Part shown: piece after piece, positions 1 to 9,218 of the stretch | How positions within the stretch are numbered: the first letter of the stretch is position 1 | Layout: each line of letters begins with the position of its first letter | Assembly: GCA_900541835.1 (NCBI GenBank) | Contig: UQLL01000001.1 | Coordinates: 124,001 to 188,000, forward strand | Length of the DNA stretch: 64,000 nt | Source of the DNA: an uncultured Porphyromonadaceae bacterium | GTDB taxonomy: Bacteria; Bacteroidota; Bacteroidia; Bacteroidales; Muribaculaceae | Direction: 5' to 3' | Position numbers and translations under genes: made by a program | Notes under the pieces: model-generated | Databases searched by the model: none | What the model saw: only the letters and a program-made list of their open reading frames with translations | What the model was told of the DNA's origin: nothing

Positions 1-798
1 GACACCGCCAAGCATATCGGCGTCCACTCCGACCCCGTCGACAAGGAGTCCGGCGTCAAGGTCAACGACTTCTGGGACGTGGCCACCGGCCGCAAGGCCG
101 TCAAGGGCGTGCGTCTCGCCATGCCTTACGACTCACTGTTCGTCTACGGCGAGATCCTCCAGGACCGCAACGTGCCCGAGGCCGAGTATGCCGACTACAT
201 GGGCATGACCGCCAGCGGCTACGGCCACAAGCTCCGCGAGGCCCTCGAGAGGCATTCCGCCAAGGACATAGACCTCGTGGAATGGGGGTCCGAGATGGCA
301 CCCGAACACCTCGTCTCCTGGGTAGAGAGCCACGACACCTACTGCAACGCACACGAGAGCGCCAAGCTCAGCGACGACCAGATCCGCACCGCTTTCGTCT
401 TCCTCACCGCTCGTCAGAACGCCATGCCACTCTTCTTCTCCCGTCCCGCCGGCTCCACTGCCGACAACGTATGGGGCAACAACGTCATGGGCGCTCGCGG
501 CAACGACGCCTTCATGCACCCCGAAATCAAAGCCGCCAACGCCTTCCGCAAGCAGATGAAGGGCCAGCCCGAGGACCTGCGGGTCAGCGACAAGGGCGAC
601 ATCCTCGTCGTAAACCGAGGCAAGAAGGGCGCTGCCATCGTCAACATCGGCCGCTTCTCCGACTACGTCGATGTACCCACCACCCTGCCCTCAGGCCGCT
701 ACTACGACCAGGTGCACGGCCAGCTCTTCACCGTCAGCAATGGACGCCTGCGCGGCATCGCCGCCCCCAACCGCTCCTACCTCCTACTGTCCAAGTAA
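1..798 (+). CDS. alpha-amylase, GH13 family, 3' part only
   Basis: The frame is open from the first base of the window, so the gene starts outside it; 265 residues are visible. The glycoside hydrolase 13 signature around residues 109-114 (E-S-H-D-T-Y) carries the His-Asp pair of conserved region IV, and it is followed by a stretch ending PLFFSRP as in Bacillus AmyE-type (GH13_28-like) alpha-amylases. The last 70 residues look like the usual C-terminal beta domain. The enzyme would hydrolyse alpha-1,4 links of starch or glycogen. Signal peptide and N-terminal catalytic residues are not visible, so location is unknown. No SusC/SusD genes lie downstream. Family sure, subfamily likely. Confidence 0.85.
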   Translation, partial: DTAKHIGVHSDPVDKESGVKVNDFWDVATGRKAVKGVRLAMPYDSLFVYGEILQDRNVPEAEYADYMGMTASGYGHKLREALERHSAKDIDLVEWGSEMAPEHLVSWVESHDTYCNAHESAKLSDDQIRTAFVFLTARQNAMPLFFSRPAGSTADNVWGNNVMGARGNDAFMHPEIKAANAFRKQMKGQPEDLRVSDKGDILVVNRGKKGAAIVNIGRFSDYVDVPTTLPSGRYYDQVHGQLFTVSNGRLRGIAAPNRSYLLLSK

Positions 799-849
799 GC
801 CACACGACGAAAAAAGAGGCTGTGGCACTTGTGAACTGAAAAACAATTG

Positions 850-890
850 AGCAGGAGACAAACACCAATTACAGGTGTCCATCTCCTGCT
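850..890 (+). terminator. Hairpin, likely terminator of the amylase gene
   Basis: A 9-bp perfect outer stem (AGCAGGAGA / TCTCCTGCT) encloses a 5-bp inner stem (ACACC / GGTGT). It lies 50 bases after the amylase stop. There is no long T tract. A further copy of the arm sequence TCTCCTGCTC follows at 899-908, which is unexplained. Confidence 0.5.
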
Positions 891-974
891 TTCATGATTC
901 TCCTGCTCGATCGTGGCCTCAAAAATGTTTCACGGACAGGACTATTCCTTTTTAGTTTTTCCGGCGAAAATGAT

Positions 975-982
975 TAACTTTG
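975..982 (+). promoter_or_regulatory. -7 element TAACTTTG for the LysM gene
   Basis: Matches the Bacteroidetes TAnnTTTG -7 box, 90 bases before the start codon at 1072. The -33 region is T-rich but lacks a clean TTG at the expected distance. Confidence 0.6.
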
Positions 983-992
983 CGTCGTAATT

Positions 993-1026
993 GCCTTAGG
1001 AAGGCAGCCTTGGAGCCAAAAGTGGC
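993..1026 (+). other. Two small leader hairpins
   Basis: In the presumed 5' leader, GCCTT-AGG-AAGGC (993-1005) and GCCA-AAAG-TGGC (1015-1026) are perfect short hairpins placed side by side. They may affect translation of the LysM protein; this is inference. Confidence 0.3.
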
Positions 1027-1071
1027 TGTAATCGTGCAGTCATTGAGGCGTCATGGCGAACTTAAAGGTTT

Positions 1072-2811
1072 ATGAACATGAAATATAGCGGCATAAAGTG
1101 GCTGTCGGCCATATTATTGCTTGCATTGTGTTGCGCCGACGTCGCTTCGGCGGCCACACCCGCGACCTCCACCGTGGAGCTCATGGGCGGCAAGTTCTCT
1201 GTCTACAAGGCGCCGAAGAAGGAGAGCCTGTATGCGATTTCGCGCCGCCTCGGCGTAGGCTACGACCTGCTGGCTCAGTGGAACCAGGGCATCCAGGGAG
1301 AGGTTCCCAAGGGATACCCGCTCTATCTACCCATATCCGAGGAGCCGGAGATGCCCGTATGCCTGCCCGAGCGGGTCATCACCTACCGGGTAAAGTACGG
1401 AGACACCCTCTACCGCATAGCACAGCGCCACAACACCACCGTGGCCGACATCATAGCCCAGAACCCGAAGCTGCGCTCGTCCGTCCTGACGGCCGACACG
1501 GACATTAAGGTGCCGGAGAATTCGGCCCAGAAGAGACTCGTACGGGTGACCGAGAGCCGCCAGGGCATCGTTGCTTTCCGCTATCGCGAAGTGCGGCGCG
1601 ACGAGTCCGCCGAGGGCATCGCCCGCTCGGCCGGCATCAGCGCCCAATTGCTGGCCCAGGCCAACCCGGGAGTGCAGGTCAAGCGTGGCGCCCGTATGGC
1701 CGTCCCGGTCGTGGGCGACGTGCATTACACCGTCTACCGCTCGGTCAAGGACACGCGCGAATCAACCGCACAGGGACAGCAGGCCATCTTCGACAGCATC
1801 GCCGCAGGACGCAAGGCCGACGTGCTCCGCGTGGCCGTGGTACTCTCCAGCCCCTCGTCGAACAAGGACATCGACTTCTCGCGCGGCTTCCTGACGGCCG
1901 TCAAGGAGTTCGGCCAAGTGCGCCGCCACACCGACATACGCTTCGTCAATGGCGCCTCCGAAGGCTCGGACGTCATCCTCGACCCGGCAGTTCGCTCGGC
2001 CGACCTCATCTTCACTACCTACGACAACAAGGTGCCCGCCTACCTGGCCACATACGCCGAGTCCTCAGGCAAGACGCTAATCAACGCCTTCGCCGTGCGC
2101 GACTCTCTGTTCCGCACCAACCCGGCAATCATCAACCTCATGTCCTCTCCGGCCGACTTCAACGCGCAAGTATCGGAGTGCATACGCGAGAACTTCGGCG
2201 GCAGCTTCATAGTCTTCGTCGGCGACCCTTTGCAGGCGCAGGACCAAATAGCCTTCCAGGTCATGAACGGACTGGACAGCGAGAACTTCGACGTGGTTGA
2301 GAGCGTTGCGGACGTCACTCCGCACCCGGCCCGCCCGATGGTCTTCTACTCCCTGGCCAACAACAAGAAGGGAATGGTGGCCGACCTGGAGGCCATCCGA
2401 GCCTGGATGGAGGCCAACCCGGCGGTGGACGTCAACGTCATCGGCCGCCCGTCGTGGATTGTCAACGCCGACGCCAACGCCTCGCTGCTGCGTGCCACGC
2501 ACGTCAACCTGCCCACGCGCTTCCATTTCGCCGACCGGGAGCCGGAACCCCAGCGCTTCATCAAACGCTATAAGGACTTCTTCGGCGCCGAGCCGGTGCG
2601 CTCCTATCCCGCCTATTCGGTGATGGGCTACGACGCCGCCTGGAACTTCCTGCAGCCCGGCGCCGAGCACCAGTTCCTGCAGATGCCCTTCCGCCTGACA
2701 CGCGTCCCCGGCGGAGGCGAATACAACTCCTCGGCCTTCATGCTACGATACCACCCCGACATGCCCGTGGAGCGCTTCGACATCATCCCCTACCAGAACG
2801 TCAATGAGTAA
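1072..2811 (+). CDS. Exported LysM-repeat protein with periplasmic-binding-like domain
   Basis: 579 residues. An N-terminal signal peptide (about residues 1-27) is followed by three LysM-like repeats (about 40-85, 103-147, 165-210), the second being the best match (YRVKYGDTLYRIAQRHN). The remaining 350 residues resemble a type I periplasmic ligand-binding fold of the amino-acid ABC transporter type. LysM modules bind peptidoglycan, so the protein is probably periplasmic and wall-anchored; the ligand of the C-terminal domain is unknown. Start: ATG 1072, with a second in-frame ATG at 1078 equally possible. It overlaps the next gene by 8 bases, suggesting co-transcription with the beta-barrel protein and cdsA. 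Confidence 0.8.
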   Translation: MNMKYSGIKWLSAILLLALCCADVASAATPATSTVELMGGKFSVYKAPKKESLYAISRRLGVGYDLLAQWNQGIQGEVPKGYPLYLPISEEPEMPVCLPERVITYRVKYGDTLYRIAQRHNTTVADIIAQNPKLRSSVLTADTDIKVPENSAQKRLVRVTESRQGIVAFRYREVRRDESAEGIARSAGISAQLLAQANPGVQVKRGARMAVPVVGDVHYTVYRSVKDTRESTAQGQQAIFDSIAAGRKADVLRVAVVLSSPSSNKDIDFSRGFLTAVKEFGQVRRHTDIRFVNGASEGSDVILDPAVRSADLIFTTYDNKVPAYLATYAESSGKTLINAFAVRDSLFRTNPAIINLMSSPADFNAQVSECIRENFGGSFIVFVGDPLQAQDQIAFQVMNGLDSENFDVVESVADVTPHPARPMVFYSLANNKKGMVADLEAIRAWMEANPAVDVNVIGRPSWIVNADANASLLRATHVNLPTRFHFADREPEPQRFIKRYKDFFGAEPVRSYPAYSVMGYDAAWNFLQPGAEHQFLQMPFRLTRVPGGGEYNSSAFMLRYHPDMPVERFDIIPYQNVNE

Positions 2812-3502
2812 GCGTCTCTACCTGCTGCTGGCCCTTTTCTGCCTATCGGCGCTCAGCCCTCAGCTCTCAGCTGTCTCGGCACAGACGCACTACCGTTCGC
2901 GCGTGTCGGCAGGTGCCAAGGGTGGCGTGGATTTCTCGCGCGTGTTCTTTAATCCGTCAGTGAAGCAGGGCATGCTAACAGGGGGCGTATTCGGCCTCCA
3001 GGTGCGCTACATAGAGGAGAACCATTTCGGCCTCATAGCCGAGCTCAACTGGGAGCAGCGCGGCTGGAAGGAGAACTTCGAAGGTGCCCCGTACCGCTAC
3101 TCGCGCACTGTCAACTACCTGCAGATACCACTGCTGGCGCACATCTACTTCGGGAGCCGCGGCCACTTCTTCCTCAACGCCGGGCCGGAGGTGGGCTTCT
3201 GCCTGGGCTCGTCGGAGAGCGCCAACTTCAACCCCGCCGACATCGCCTCGCTGCCCGACTTCCCCGCAAACCACAAGAACACGCAGGAGATGACCATGGA
3301 CGTCAGCCAGAAAGTAGACTTCGGCATCTCGGCCGGCCTGGGCGGCGAGTTCTTCGTCAATCCCAGGCACTCCCTGTGCCTGGAGGCCCGCTTCTACTAC
3401 GGTCTGGGCAACATCCTCAAGTCCGGGCGGCAAGACCCATTCTCGGCCTCCAACTCCATGTCCGTAATGGCCACCGTCGGCTATTGGTTCCGCATCAAAT
3501 AG
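2804..3502 (+). CDS. Outer-membrane beta-barrel protein, PorT-like
   Basis: 232 residues with a clear signal peptide ending near residue 27 and then alternating hydrophobic/polar segments with many aromatic and glycine residues, ending in WFRIK, as in the small 8-strand barrels (PorT/OMP_b-brl family) of Bacteroidetes. No ligand can be inferred. It starts inside the end of the LysM gene and ends 1 base before cdsA. The signal-peptide coding part (about 2848-2876) is made of iterated CTCAGC words like those in the intergenic repeat at 55.6 kb. Confidence 0.75.
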   Translation: MSKRLYLLLALFCLSALSPQLSAVSAQTHYRSRVSAGAKGGVDFSRVFFNPSVKQGMLTGGVFGLQVRYIEENHFGLIAELNWEQRGWKENFEGAPYRYSRTVNYLQIPLLAHIYFGSRGHFFLNAGPEVGFCLGSSESANFNPADIASLPDFPANHKNTQEMTMDVSQKVDFGISAGLGGEFFVNPRHSLCLEARFYYGLGNILKSGRQDPFSASNSMSVMATVGYWFRIK

Positions 3503-3503
3503 C

Positions 3504-4313
3504 ATGAAGAAAGTCCTCGTCCGCGCCGCCTCCGGCATCATCTACATAGCCCTCGTCCTGGGATGCTTCTTCGCCGGCATCGACTGGTTCACCTCCCTGG
3601 TGCTCTGCCTGGCCGCGCTTGCGGTGGAGGAGGCGAGCGTGCTGAGCGACGGCCCGGTGGTATGGCGCCGCTGCCTGCTGCCCATGCTCGACCTGCTGGC
3701 CACGTGTGCCGTCATACTCTCCCTGTCCGCCATAATCCCCTGCTGGACCGCGGTGGCCACCATTATAATCAGGTGCGCGGCACAGCTGTACACGCACAGC
3801 CAGGAGCCCATGCGGCGCCTGGGAACCTCCCTGGTCATCATCACCACCATGGGAGTCGGCCTGGGTACCATGCTCGCAATGGCCGAGGCCGGCAAGGTGG
3901 TGCTTGCCGTGCTTTTCTTCATCTGGATTAACGACACGGGGGCCTACTGCGTCGGCTCGCTGTTCGGACGGCACAAGCTCTTCGTCCGCATCTCCCCCAA
4001 CAAGACATGGGAGGGCTTCCTGGGCGGCCTGCTGCTGTGTGTGGGCGCCTCGGCCATCTTCTGCCACTGCCTCAACGGATGGTTTGCCTTCCTGCCTCAG
4101 CCACACTACTGGCAGTGGGCTACGATAGCCTGTGCCACCGTGCTCTTCGCCACCTGGGGCGACCTGGTGGAGTCGCTGGCAAAGCGCTCGCTGGGCGTCA
4201 AGGACTCGGGTAGGCTCATTCCAGGCCACGGAGGCATCCTCGACCGCATCGACTCCCTGCTCATGGCCATGCCAGCAATTTGGTGCATCATGAAAATCTT
4301 TAACCTGCTCTAA
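3504..4313 (+). CDS. cdsA: Phosphatidate cytidylyltransferase
   Basis: 269 residues, an integral inner-membrane enzyme making CDP-diacylglycerol from phosphatidic acid and CTP, the branch point of phospholipid synthesis. The CDP-alcohol signature is intact near the C-terminus: SLAKRSLGVKDSG then IPGHGGILDRIDS. Six to eight hydrophobic segments precede it. Length fits the family. The gene lies one base after the beta-barrel gene and 15 bases before the M13 peptidase gene, all on the same strand. Confidence 0.93.
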   Translation: MKKVLVRAASGIIYIALVLGCFFAGIDWFTSLVLCLAALAVEEASVLSDGPVVWRRCLLPMLDLLATCAVILSLSAIIPCWTAVATIIIRCAAQLYTHSQEPMRRLGTSLVIITTMGVGLGTMLAMAEAGKVVLAVLFFIWINDTGAYCVGSLFGRHKLFVRISPNKTWEGFLGGLLLCVGASAIFCHCLNGWFAFLPQPHYWQWATIACATVLFATWGDLVESLAKRSLGVKDSGRLIPGHGGILDRIDSLLMAMPAIWCIMKIFNLL

Positions 4314-4328
4314 CGACTAATCTAATAT

Positions 4329-6386
4329 ATGAAAAAGAAAACTCTCTTACTGGGCCTGCTGCTCGGACTGGGAATGACGGCTGTCGCCCAGAACCACCTC
4401 GGCAGCGTCAACACCAGCAACTTCGACGAGTCCGTGTCTCCCAAGACCGACTTCTACCGCCACGTCAACAACGGCTGGATGAAGAGCCATCCCCTGCCTG
4501 CCGAGCGCAGCCGCTTCGGACAGTTCGACGTGCTCAACGACTCCTCCAACGCCCGCATCAAGGCCATCGTGCTGGGACTGGCCGCCACCAACCCGCAGCC
4601 GGGCACCGTGGCCTACCAGGTATCCTCGCTCTACCAGCTGGCCATGGACTCCACGCGCCGCAACGCCGAGGGCAACGCTCCCATCCAGGCCGACCTGCGC
4701 AAAATCGAGAACACCCCCGCCGCCGAGCTCCCCGCCCTGCTCATGTGGATGCACAAGAACTACGGCAACCCCTTCTTCTCCGTCGGCTTCCAGGAAGACC
4801 TCGCCAACAGCAAGGTATATGCCATGTACCTTTCCGGACCCGGCCTCGCCCTCGGCGACCGCGACTACTACCTCCTCAACGACAAAGAGAACGTCAAGGT
4901 CCGCAACGCCTATCGTAAAATGATTGAGGCACAGATGGTCAATGCCGGCTTCTCCAAAAAGGACGCCAAGCGCATCGCCGCCAACGTGCTCAAGATAGAG
5001 ACCGCGCAGGCTCAGGCCGCCCTTACCCGCGAGGAGAGCCGCGACATCCCCTCGCAGTACAATCCCCGCACACTTGCCCAGATAAAGGAGGCCTACCCTA
5101 CCGTCGACTGGGACGCCTATTTCCCCGCCACCATGGGCTTCGCAGCTCCCGACAATATCATCGTCACCGAGCTCAAGGCCATGGACCGGGCCAATGAGCT
5201 GATGAAGACCCTGACCGAGCGTGAGATCAAGGACTACTACCTGGAGCAGTACGTGCTGCAGGCCGCCGGAGCGCTGAGCGACAAGTTCTCCGACACCGCC
5301 TTCGAGTTCAACAAGGTCCTGAGCGGCGCCACCAAGCAGCATCCCCGCTGGAAGCGCGCTCTCGGTGCCGTCGAGGGCCTCATGGGCGAGGCCGTGGGCC
5401 AGCTCTACGTCGACCGCTACTTCCCCGCATCCTCCAAGGAGTACATGGAGGGCCTGGTCGAGAACCTCCGCGACGCCCTGGCGCAGCACATCATGAACCT
5501 CGAGTGGATGTCGCCCGAGACAAAGGTGCAGGCCATGCGCAAGCTCTACAACATCACAGTCAAGATCGGCTATCCCGACAAGTTCAAGGACTACACCACA
5601 CTGGTCATCGACCCTTCCAAGACCTACTACGAGAACCGCCACAACGCCCAGATGTGGCACCAGGACGAATACCTCAAGAAGTGGGGCAAGCCCGTCGACA
5701 AGTCCGAGTGGGGCATGACACCACAGACCATCAACGCCTACTATAACCCCGTAGCCAACGAGATCGTGTTCCCGGCCGGCATCCTGCAGACCCCCTTCTT
5801 CTCGCCCGAGGCCAGCGACGCCGAGAACTACGGAGGCATCGGCGTGGTAATAGGCCACGAGCTGACCCACGGCTTCGACGACCAGGGTCGCCTCTTCGAC
5901 GCCGAAGGCAACATGACCGACTGGTGGACCCCCGAGGACGCCGAGAAGTTCGCCAAGCTCGCCAACGGACTGGTTGAACAGTTCTCCGCCGTTGAGATCA
6001 TGCCCGCCTCCGGCAGCCAGCCCGCACTCATGGGCAATGGCCAGTACACCCTGGGCGAGAACATCGCCGACCAGGGCGGCCTCCGCATCGGCTACACCGC
6101 ATTCCTCAACTCCCAGCGCAAGAAGGGCGTGGACGTAGACAGCCAGGAGGCACTCATCGACGGCTTCACACCAGCACAGGCCTTCTACCTCAACTTCGCC
6201 AACCTCTGGGCACAGAACATCCGTCCCGAGGAGATGCGACGTCTCACCGTGGGCGACGTCCACAGCCTCGGCGAGAACCGCGTCAACGTGTCGCTGCGCA
6301 ACATCGCGCCCTTCTTCAAAGCCTTCGGCATCAAGCAGGGCGACAAGATGTGGCGTCCCGCAGAGGAGCAGGTGATAATTTGGTAA
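4329..6386 (+). CDS. M13 family zinc endopeptidase (neprilysin/PepO type)
   Basis: 685 residues with a signal peptide (about 1-20), so exported. The zinc motif HELTH sits near residue 508 in VIGHELTHGFDDQGR, the third ligand Glu in ENIADQGG near 577, and the substrate-binding NAYYNP motif near 472. These are the hallmarks of family M13, which cleave oligopeptides on the N-terminal side of hydrophobic residues. Length equals the usual 670-690. It probably supplies peptides to the cell from the periplasm. A good terminator follows. Confidence 0.92.
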   Translation: MKKKTLLLGLLLGLGMTAVAQNHLGSVNTSNFDESVSPKTDFYRHVNNGWMKSHPLPAERSRFGQFDVLNDSSNARIKAIVLGLAATNPQPGTVAYQVSSLYQLAMDSTRRNAEGNAPIQADLRKIENTPAAELPALLMWMHKNYGNPFFSVGFQEDLANSKVYAMYLSGPGLALGDRDYYLLNDKENVKVRNAYRKMIEAQMVNAGFSKKDAKRIAANVLKIETAQAQAALTREESRDIPSQYNPRTLAQIKEAYPTVDWDAYFPATMGFAAPDNIIVTELKAMDRANELMKTLTEREIKDYYLEQYVLQAAGALSDKFSDTAFEFNKVLSGATKQHPRWKRALGAVEGLMGEAVGQLYVDRYFPASSKEYMEGLVENLRDALAQHIMNLEWMSPETKVQAMRKLYNITVKIGYPDKFKDYTTLVIDPSKTYYENRHNAQMWHQDEYLKKWGKPVDKSEWGMTPQTINAYYNPVANEIVFPAGILQTPFFSPEASDAENYGGIGVVIGHELTHGFDDQGRLFDAEGNMTDWWTPEDAEKFAKLANGLVEQFSAVEIMPASGSQPALMGNGQYTLGENIADQGGLRIGYTAFLNSQRKKGVDVDSQEALIDGFTPAQAFYLNFANLWAQNIRPEEMRRLTVGDVHSLGENRVNVSLRNIAPFFKAFGIKQGDKMWRPAEEQVIIW

Positions 6387-6413
6387 TTACCTCCAACGTC
6401 CAGAACATCGAAT

Positions 6414-6450
6414 AATAGCCCCTGGCGCCGCAAGGTTGCCGGGGGTTATT
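6414..6450 (+). terminator. Rho-independent-like terminator after the M13 gene
   Basis: A 13-bp stem with G-U pairs: AATAGCCCCTGGC (6414-6426) against GCCGGGGGTTATT (6438-6450), 11-base loop, 27 bases after the stop codon. Confidence 0.7.
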
Positions 6451-6514
6451 GCGCATTTTCGCCTCAGTGTGCAATTTACGGACCGAACAGTGTCATTATT
6501 TGCAAAAAAAGTAT

Positions 6515-6522
6515 TAACTTTG
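6515..6522 (+). promoter_or_regulatory. -7 element TAACTTTG for serine palmitoyltransferase
   Basis: Bacteroidetes -7 box about 97 bases before the ATG at 6619. No canonical TTG at 19-20 bases upstream. The leader contains a tandem 10-base repeat ACGGCCCGCA (about 6540-6559). Confidence 0.55.
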
Positions 6523-6618
6523 CAGCCTATAAAGGCGGCAACGGCCCGCAACGGCCCGCATAGGGCACCCGGGACGCCGGACCGAACCCCCGGCTTCCGC
6601 CTACGAAACGACACACAA

Positions 6619-7806
6619 ATGAAGATACTGCAAGAAAAGCTGTCGCGCTACGATGCCCCACAGAAGGCAAAGGCGGCAGGAGTGTACCCCTACTTCCGCG
6701 CCATCTCCAGTGAGCAGGACACCGAAGTCATGATGCACGGCCGCAAGGTCCTCATGTTCGGTTCCAACAGCTATATGGGCCTGACCAACCACCCCAAGGT
6801 GATAGAGGCCGCCGTTGAGGCCACACGCAAGTTCGGCACCGGCATGGCAGGCTCCCCCTTCCTCAACGGCACCCTCGAGATTCACAAGCAGCTCGAGGCG
6901 CGCCTGGCCGAGTACATGGGCAAGGAAGACGCCATGATCTACTCCACCGGCTTCGGCGTCAACCTCGGCGTTGTCTCCACCCTCACCGGCCGAGAGGACT
7001 ACATCATCCTCGACGAGCAGGACCACGCCTCCATCATCGAAGGCCGCCGCCTCAGCTTCTCCAACTACCTCAAGTACCGCCACAACGACATGGACAGCCT
7101 CGAGAAGCAGCTCCAGCGCTGCGAGCCCGACGCCGTCAAGCTCATCGTCACCGACTCCGTCTTCTCCATGGAAGGCGACGTGGCGCATGTCGACAAGATA
7201 GTGGAGCTGGCAAAGAAGTACAACGCCACCGTGATGGTCGACGAGGCCCACGGCATAGGCGTCTTCGGGCCCCAGGGACGCGGCGTGTGCCACCACATGG
7301 GCGTGGCCGACGACGTGGACCTCATCATGGGAACCTTCTCCAAGTCCTTCGCCTCCCTGGGAGGCTTCATTGCCACCGACAAGGAGATTACCAACTACCT
7401 GCGCCACCACTCCCGCTCGTACATCTTCACCGCCTCCATCACCCCGGCAGCCACCGCAGCCGCCAATGCCGCCCTTGACATAATCATCGCCGAGCCGGAG
7501 CGCCGGCAGCACCTCTGGGACATCACACATTTCGCGCTGGAGAACTTCCGCGCCATGGGCTGCGAGATTGGACACACCTCCACACCCATCATTCCCCTGT
7601 TCATCCGCGACGACTACAAGACGTTCCACGTCACCCGCGACCTGCTCGACGAGGGCGTGTTCGTCAACCCCGTCGTGACCCCGGCCGTAGCCCCGCACGA
7701 CACCCTAATACGCTACTCGCTGATGGCCACGCACACCCGCGAGCAGGTAGAGCGCTCCCTGGAGGCCATACAGAAAGTCTTCCGTCGCCACAATCTCATC
7801 CCCTGA
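6619..7806 (+). CDS. spt: Serine palmitoyltransferase (alpha-oxoamine synthase)
   Basis: 395 residues from ATG 6619; the longer open frame upstream crosses the promoter and is not used. A PLP enzyme of the alpha-oxoamine synthase family (KBL/BioF/SPT). The Schiff-base lysine is in GTFSKSFASLGGF, the Asp binding the pyridine nitrogen in VMVDEAHGIG. Length and sequence agree with the bacteroidal Spt that condenses serine with a long-chain acyl-CoA to begin sphingolipid synthesis. BioF or KBL activity is the alternative, but the N-terminus (MKILQEKLSRYDAPQ) and the absence of biotin genes favour Spt. The cytoplasmic product feeds membrane sphingolipids. Confidence 0.85.
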   Translation: MKILQEKLSRYDAPQKAKAAGVYPYFRAISSEQDTEVMMHGRKVLMFGSNSYMGLTNHPKVIEAAVEATRKFGTGMAGSPFLNGTLEIHKQLEARLAEYMGKEDAMIYSTGFGVNLGVVSTLTGREDYIILDEQDHASIIEGRRLSFSNYLKYRHNDMDSLEKQLQRCEPDAVKLIVTDSVFSMEGDVAHVDKIVELAKKYNATVMVDEAHGIGVFGPQGRGVCHHMGVADDVDLIMGTFSKSFASLGGFIATDKEITNYLRHHSRSYIFTASITPAATAAANAALDIIIAEPERRQHLWDITHFALENFRAMGCEIGHTSTPIIPLFIRDDYKTFHVTRDLLDEGVFVNPVVTPAVAPHDTLIRYSLMATHTREQVERSLEAIQKVFRRHNLIP

Positions 7807-7843
7807 CATCCCGCCCTCGGCATATAGGAAGCCCCGCCGCCAC

Positions 7844-7867
7844 TGAAGTGACCCCAAAAAGTTGGAC
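7844..7867 (+). repeat. Left inverted repeat of the IS3 element
   Basis: Begins TGAAGTGACCCCAAAAAGTT and ends GGAC. It matches the complement of the right end except for two substitutions and two one-base gaps. Confidence 0.85.
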
Positions 7868-7876
7868 GGGTTATTA

Positions 7877-8775
7877 CTATCCGATTTGAGAAAGAGTTCG
7901 GTATTGCACCGGACTCTTTCCTATTAACCGGCTTTTAATTCTTTTATTGTTGTAATAATCAATATATTCCTCTAAAGCCTTCATGAAGGCTTCGGCCGAT
8001 TCAAATTTTTCGGCATACAGAAGTTCCGACTGCATAATGCCGAAGAAGTTTTCGGCCATTGCGTTGTCAAGACAGTTGCCTTTGCGGGCATACTTTGTAT
8101 GATGCCGTGTTCCTCGAGTCGTTTGCGATAGCCGTAATGCTGGTACTGCCAGCCTTGATCGGAATGCAGGATAAGACCGTCAAGACAGTCGAAACGCGCA
8201 AAAGCCTTGTCAAGCATATCAAATACCTGTTCAAGATTGGGAGATCTGGATATGTTATATGAGATTATTTCTCCGTTGAACATGTCCAGAATGGGCGACA
8301 GGTACAGCTTTTCAGATCCTATGTTTATTTGTGTCACATCAGTAGCCCATTTGCGATTCGGAGCTGATGCGGCAAAGTCCCGGTTGATGATGTTTGGCGC
8401 AATGCGTCCGACCTCTCCTTTATATGAACGGTAACGAACTTTGCGGATTTTGCTTTTAAGTCCCATCTGTATCATCAGGCGCTGAACTGTCTTGTGATTC
8501 AAAATGGTATCTCTGTTGCGCATTTCAGAAGTGATGCGACGATAGCCATAGCGGCCTTTATGCTCATGAAAAATTGATTTGATCATCTCTTTTTCATCAG
8601 TGTACCTGTCTCCTTTCTTTAATCGCTTCAAATGATAATAGAACACGGAACGAGCCATCTGTCTCAACTCCAAAAGTAAGTCAAGAGGATATTCCGACCT
8701 TAGTTCGTCGATGGCTTTTGCCCATTGAGCCGTGCTCTGGCTTCCTGTTCCTCGACTAAGGCCTTCACTTTTTTT
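7877..8775 (-). pseudogene. IS3 transposase OrfB (DDE integrase), frameshifted
   Basis: The -1 frame relative to OrfA opens at the slippery run near 8775 and reads an HTH_21-like region (ELRQMARSVFYYHLKR) and an rve integrase core: first Asp in WATDVTQI, second in [10 protein letters not shown]. Near 8088 the frame changes: after ...IIQSMP the family sequence continues in another frame ([20 protein letters not shown], holding the catalytic Glu, down to 7877). One base missing after AGTATG explains it. The DDE triad is therefore split and the product inactive, unless the deletion is a sequencing error. No own ATG; normally made as an OrfAB fusion. Confidence 0.85.
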
Positions 8776-9215
8776 AGCAGCGCGTTCTCAGCTCTCAGGC
8801 GTAGGTTCTCTGCCTGAAGTTTCTCCAGTTCCGTTTGCGGTTCTTTTTTCTTTGGTCTTGCCATATCTTTGGGTGGGCGTCCTCGTCGTTTGTTACTGAG
8901 TGAAATGCCTTGTCGCGCTGTCCTGACCCACTTCTGTATGGTGGAGCGGTTCAGATCATAACGGAGACAAAGTTCCTGCAAAGGTAAGCCTTTGACCGTA
9001 AACTCTTCTACAATTTTTAATTTTTCTGCTGCCGTGTAATGATATGACCGCGTTCCTCTCAAGCCCTCCTTTCCGTATTTCTGATAGCGAAGTATCCATT
9101 GCCTGACGTTATGCCTGTCCAAATTTAGAACCTTACATACGCTTCCTATCGGCTCTCCCGACTTTATACGACTGATTACATTCAGTCTTTCTTCGAAATT
9201 GTGCCGTCTATACAT
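8700..9215 (-). CDS. IS3 transposase OrfA (helix-turn-helix protein)
   Basis: 171 residues from ATG 9215. Two helix-turn-helix units of the HTH_28/HTH_29 type (about 15-50 and 60-110) are followed by a leucine-zipper-like coiled coil (LEKLQAENLRLRAENALLKKV) as in IS150 OrfA. It binds the IS ends and regulates transposition. Upstream TTG 9227 is possible but lies inside the terminal hairpin. Intact here although OrfB is broken. Confidence 0.88.
   Translation of the reverse strand: MYRRHNFEERLNVISRIKSGEPIGSVCKVLNLDRHNVRQWILRYQKYGKEGLRGTRSYHYTAAEKLKIVEEFTVKGLPLQELCLRYDLNRSTIQKWVRTARQGISLSNKRRGRPPKDMARPKKKEPQTELEKLQAENLRLRAENALLKKVKALVEEQEARARLNGQKPSTN
8768..8775 (-). other. Programmed -1 frameshift site (A7G) between orfA and orfB
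   Basis: On the minus strand the codons CTA AAA AAA GTG of orfA contain AAAAAAAG. Slipping back one base enters the orfB frame, which reads on without a stop into AKAIDELRSEYPLDLLLELRQ. This is the standard IS3-family arrangement. Confidence 0.75.
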
Positions 9216-9218
9216 AAT

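Noticed and set aside
4347..6263. 638-residue minus-strand open frame opposite the M13 peptidase gene
   Set aside because: Long antisense frames arise from GC-rich codon bias; composition (Val, Gly, Leu, Ala, His) is that of a shadow and the plus strand holds a clear enzyme.
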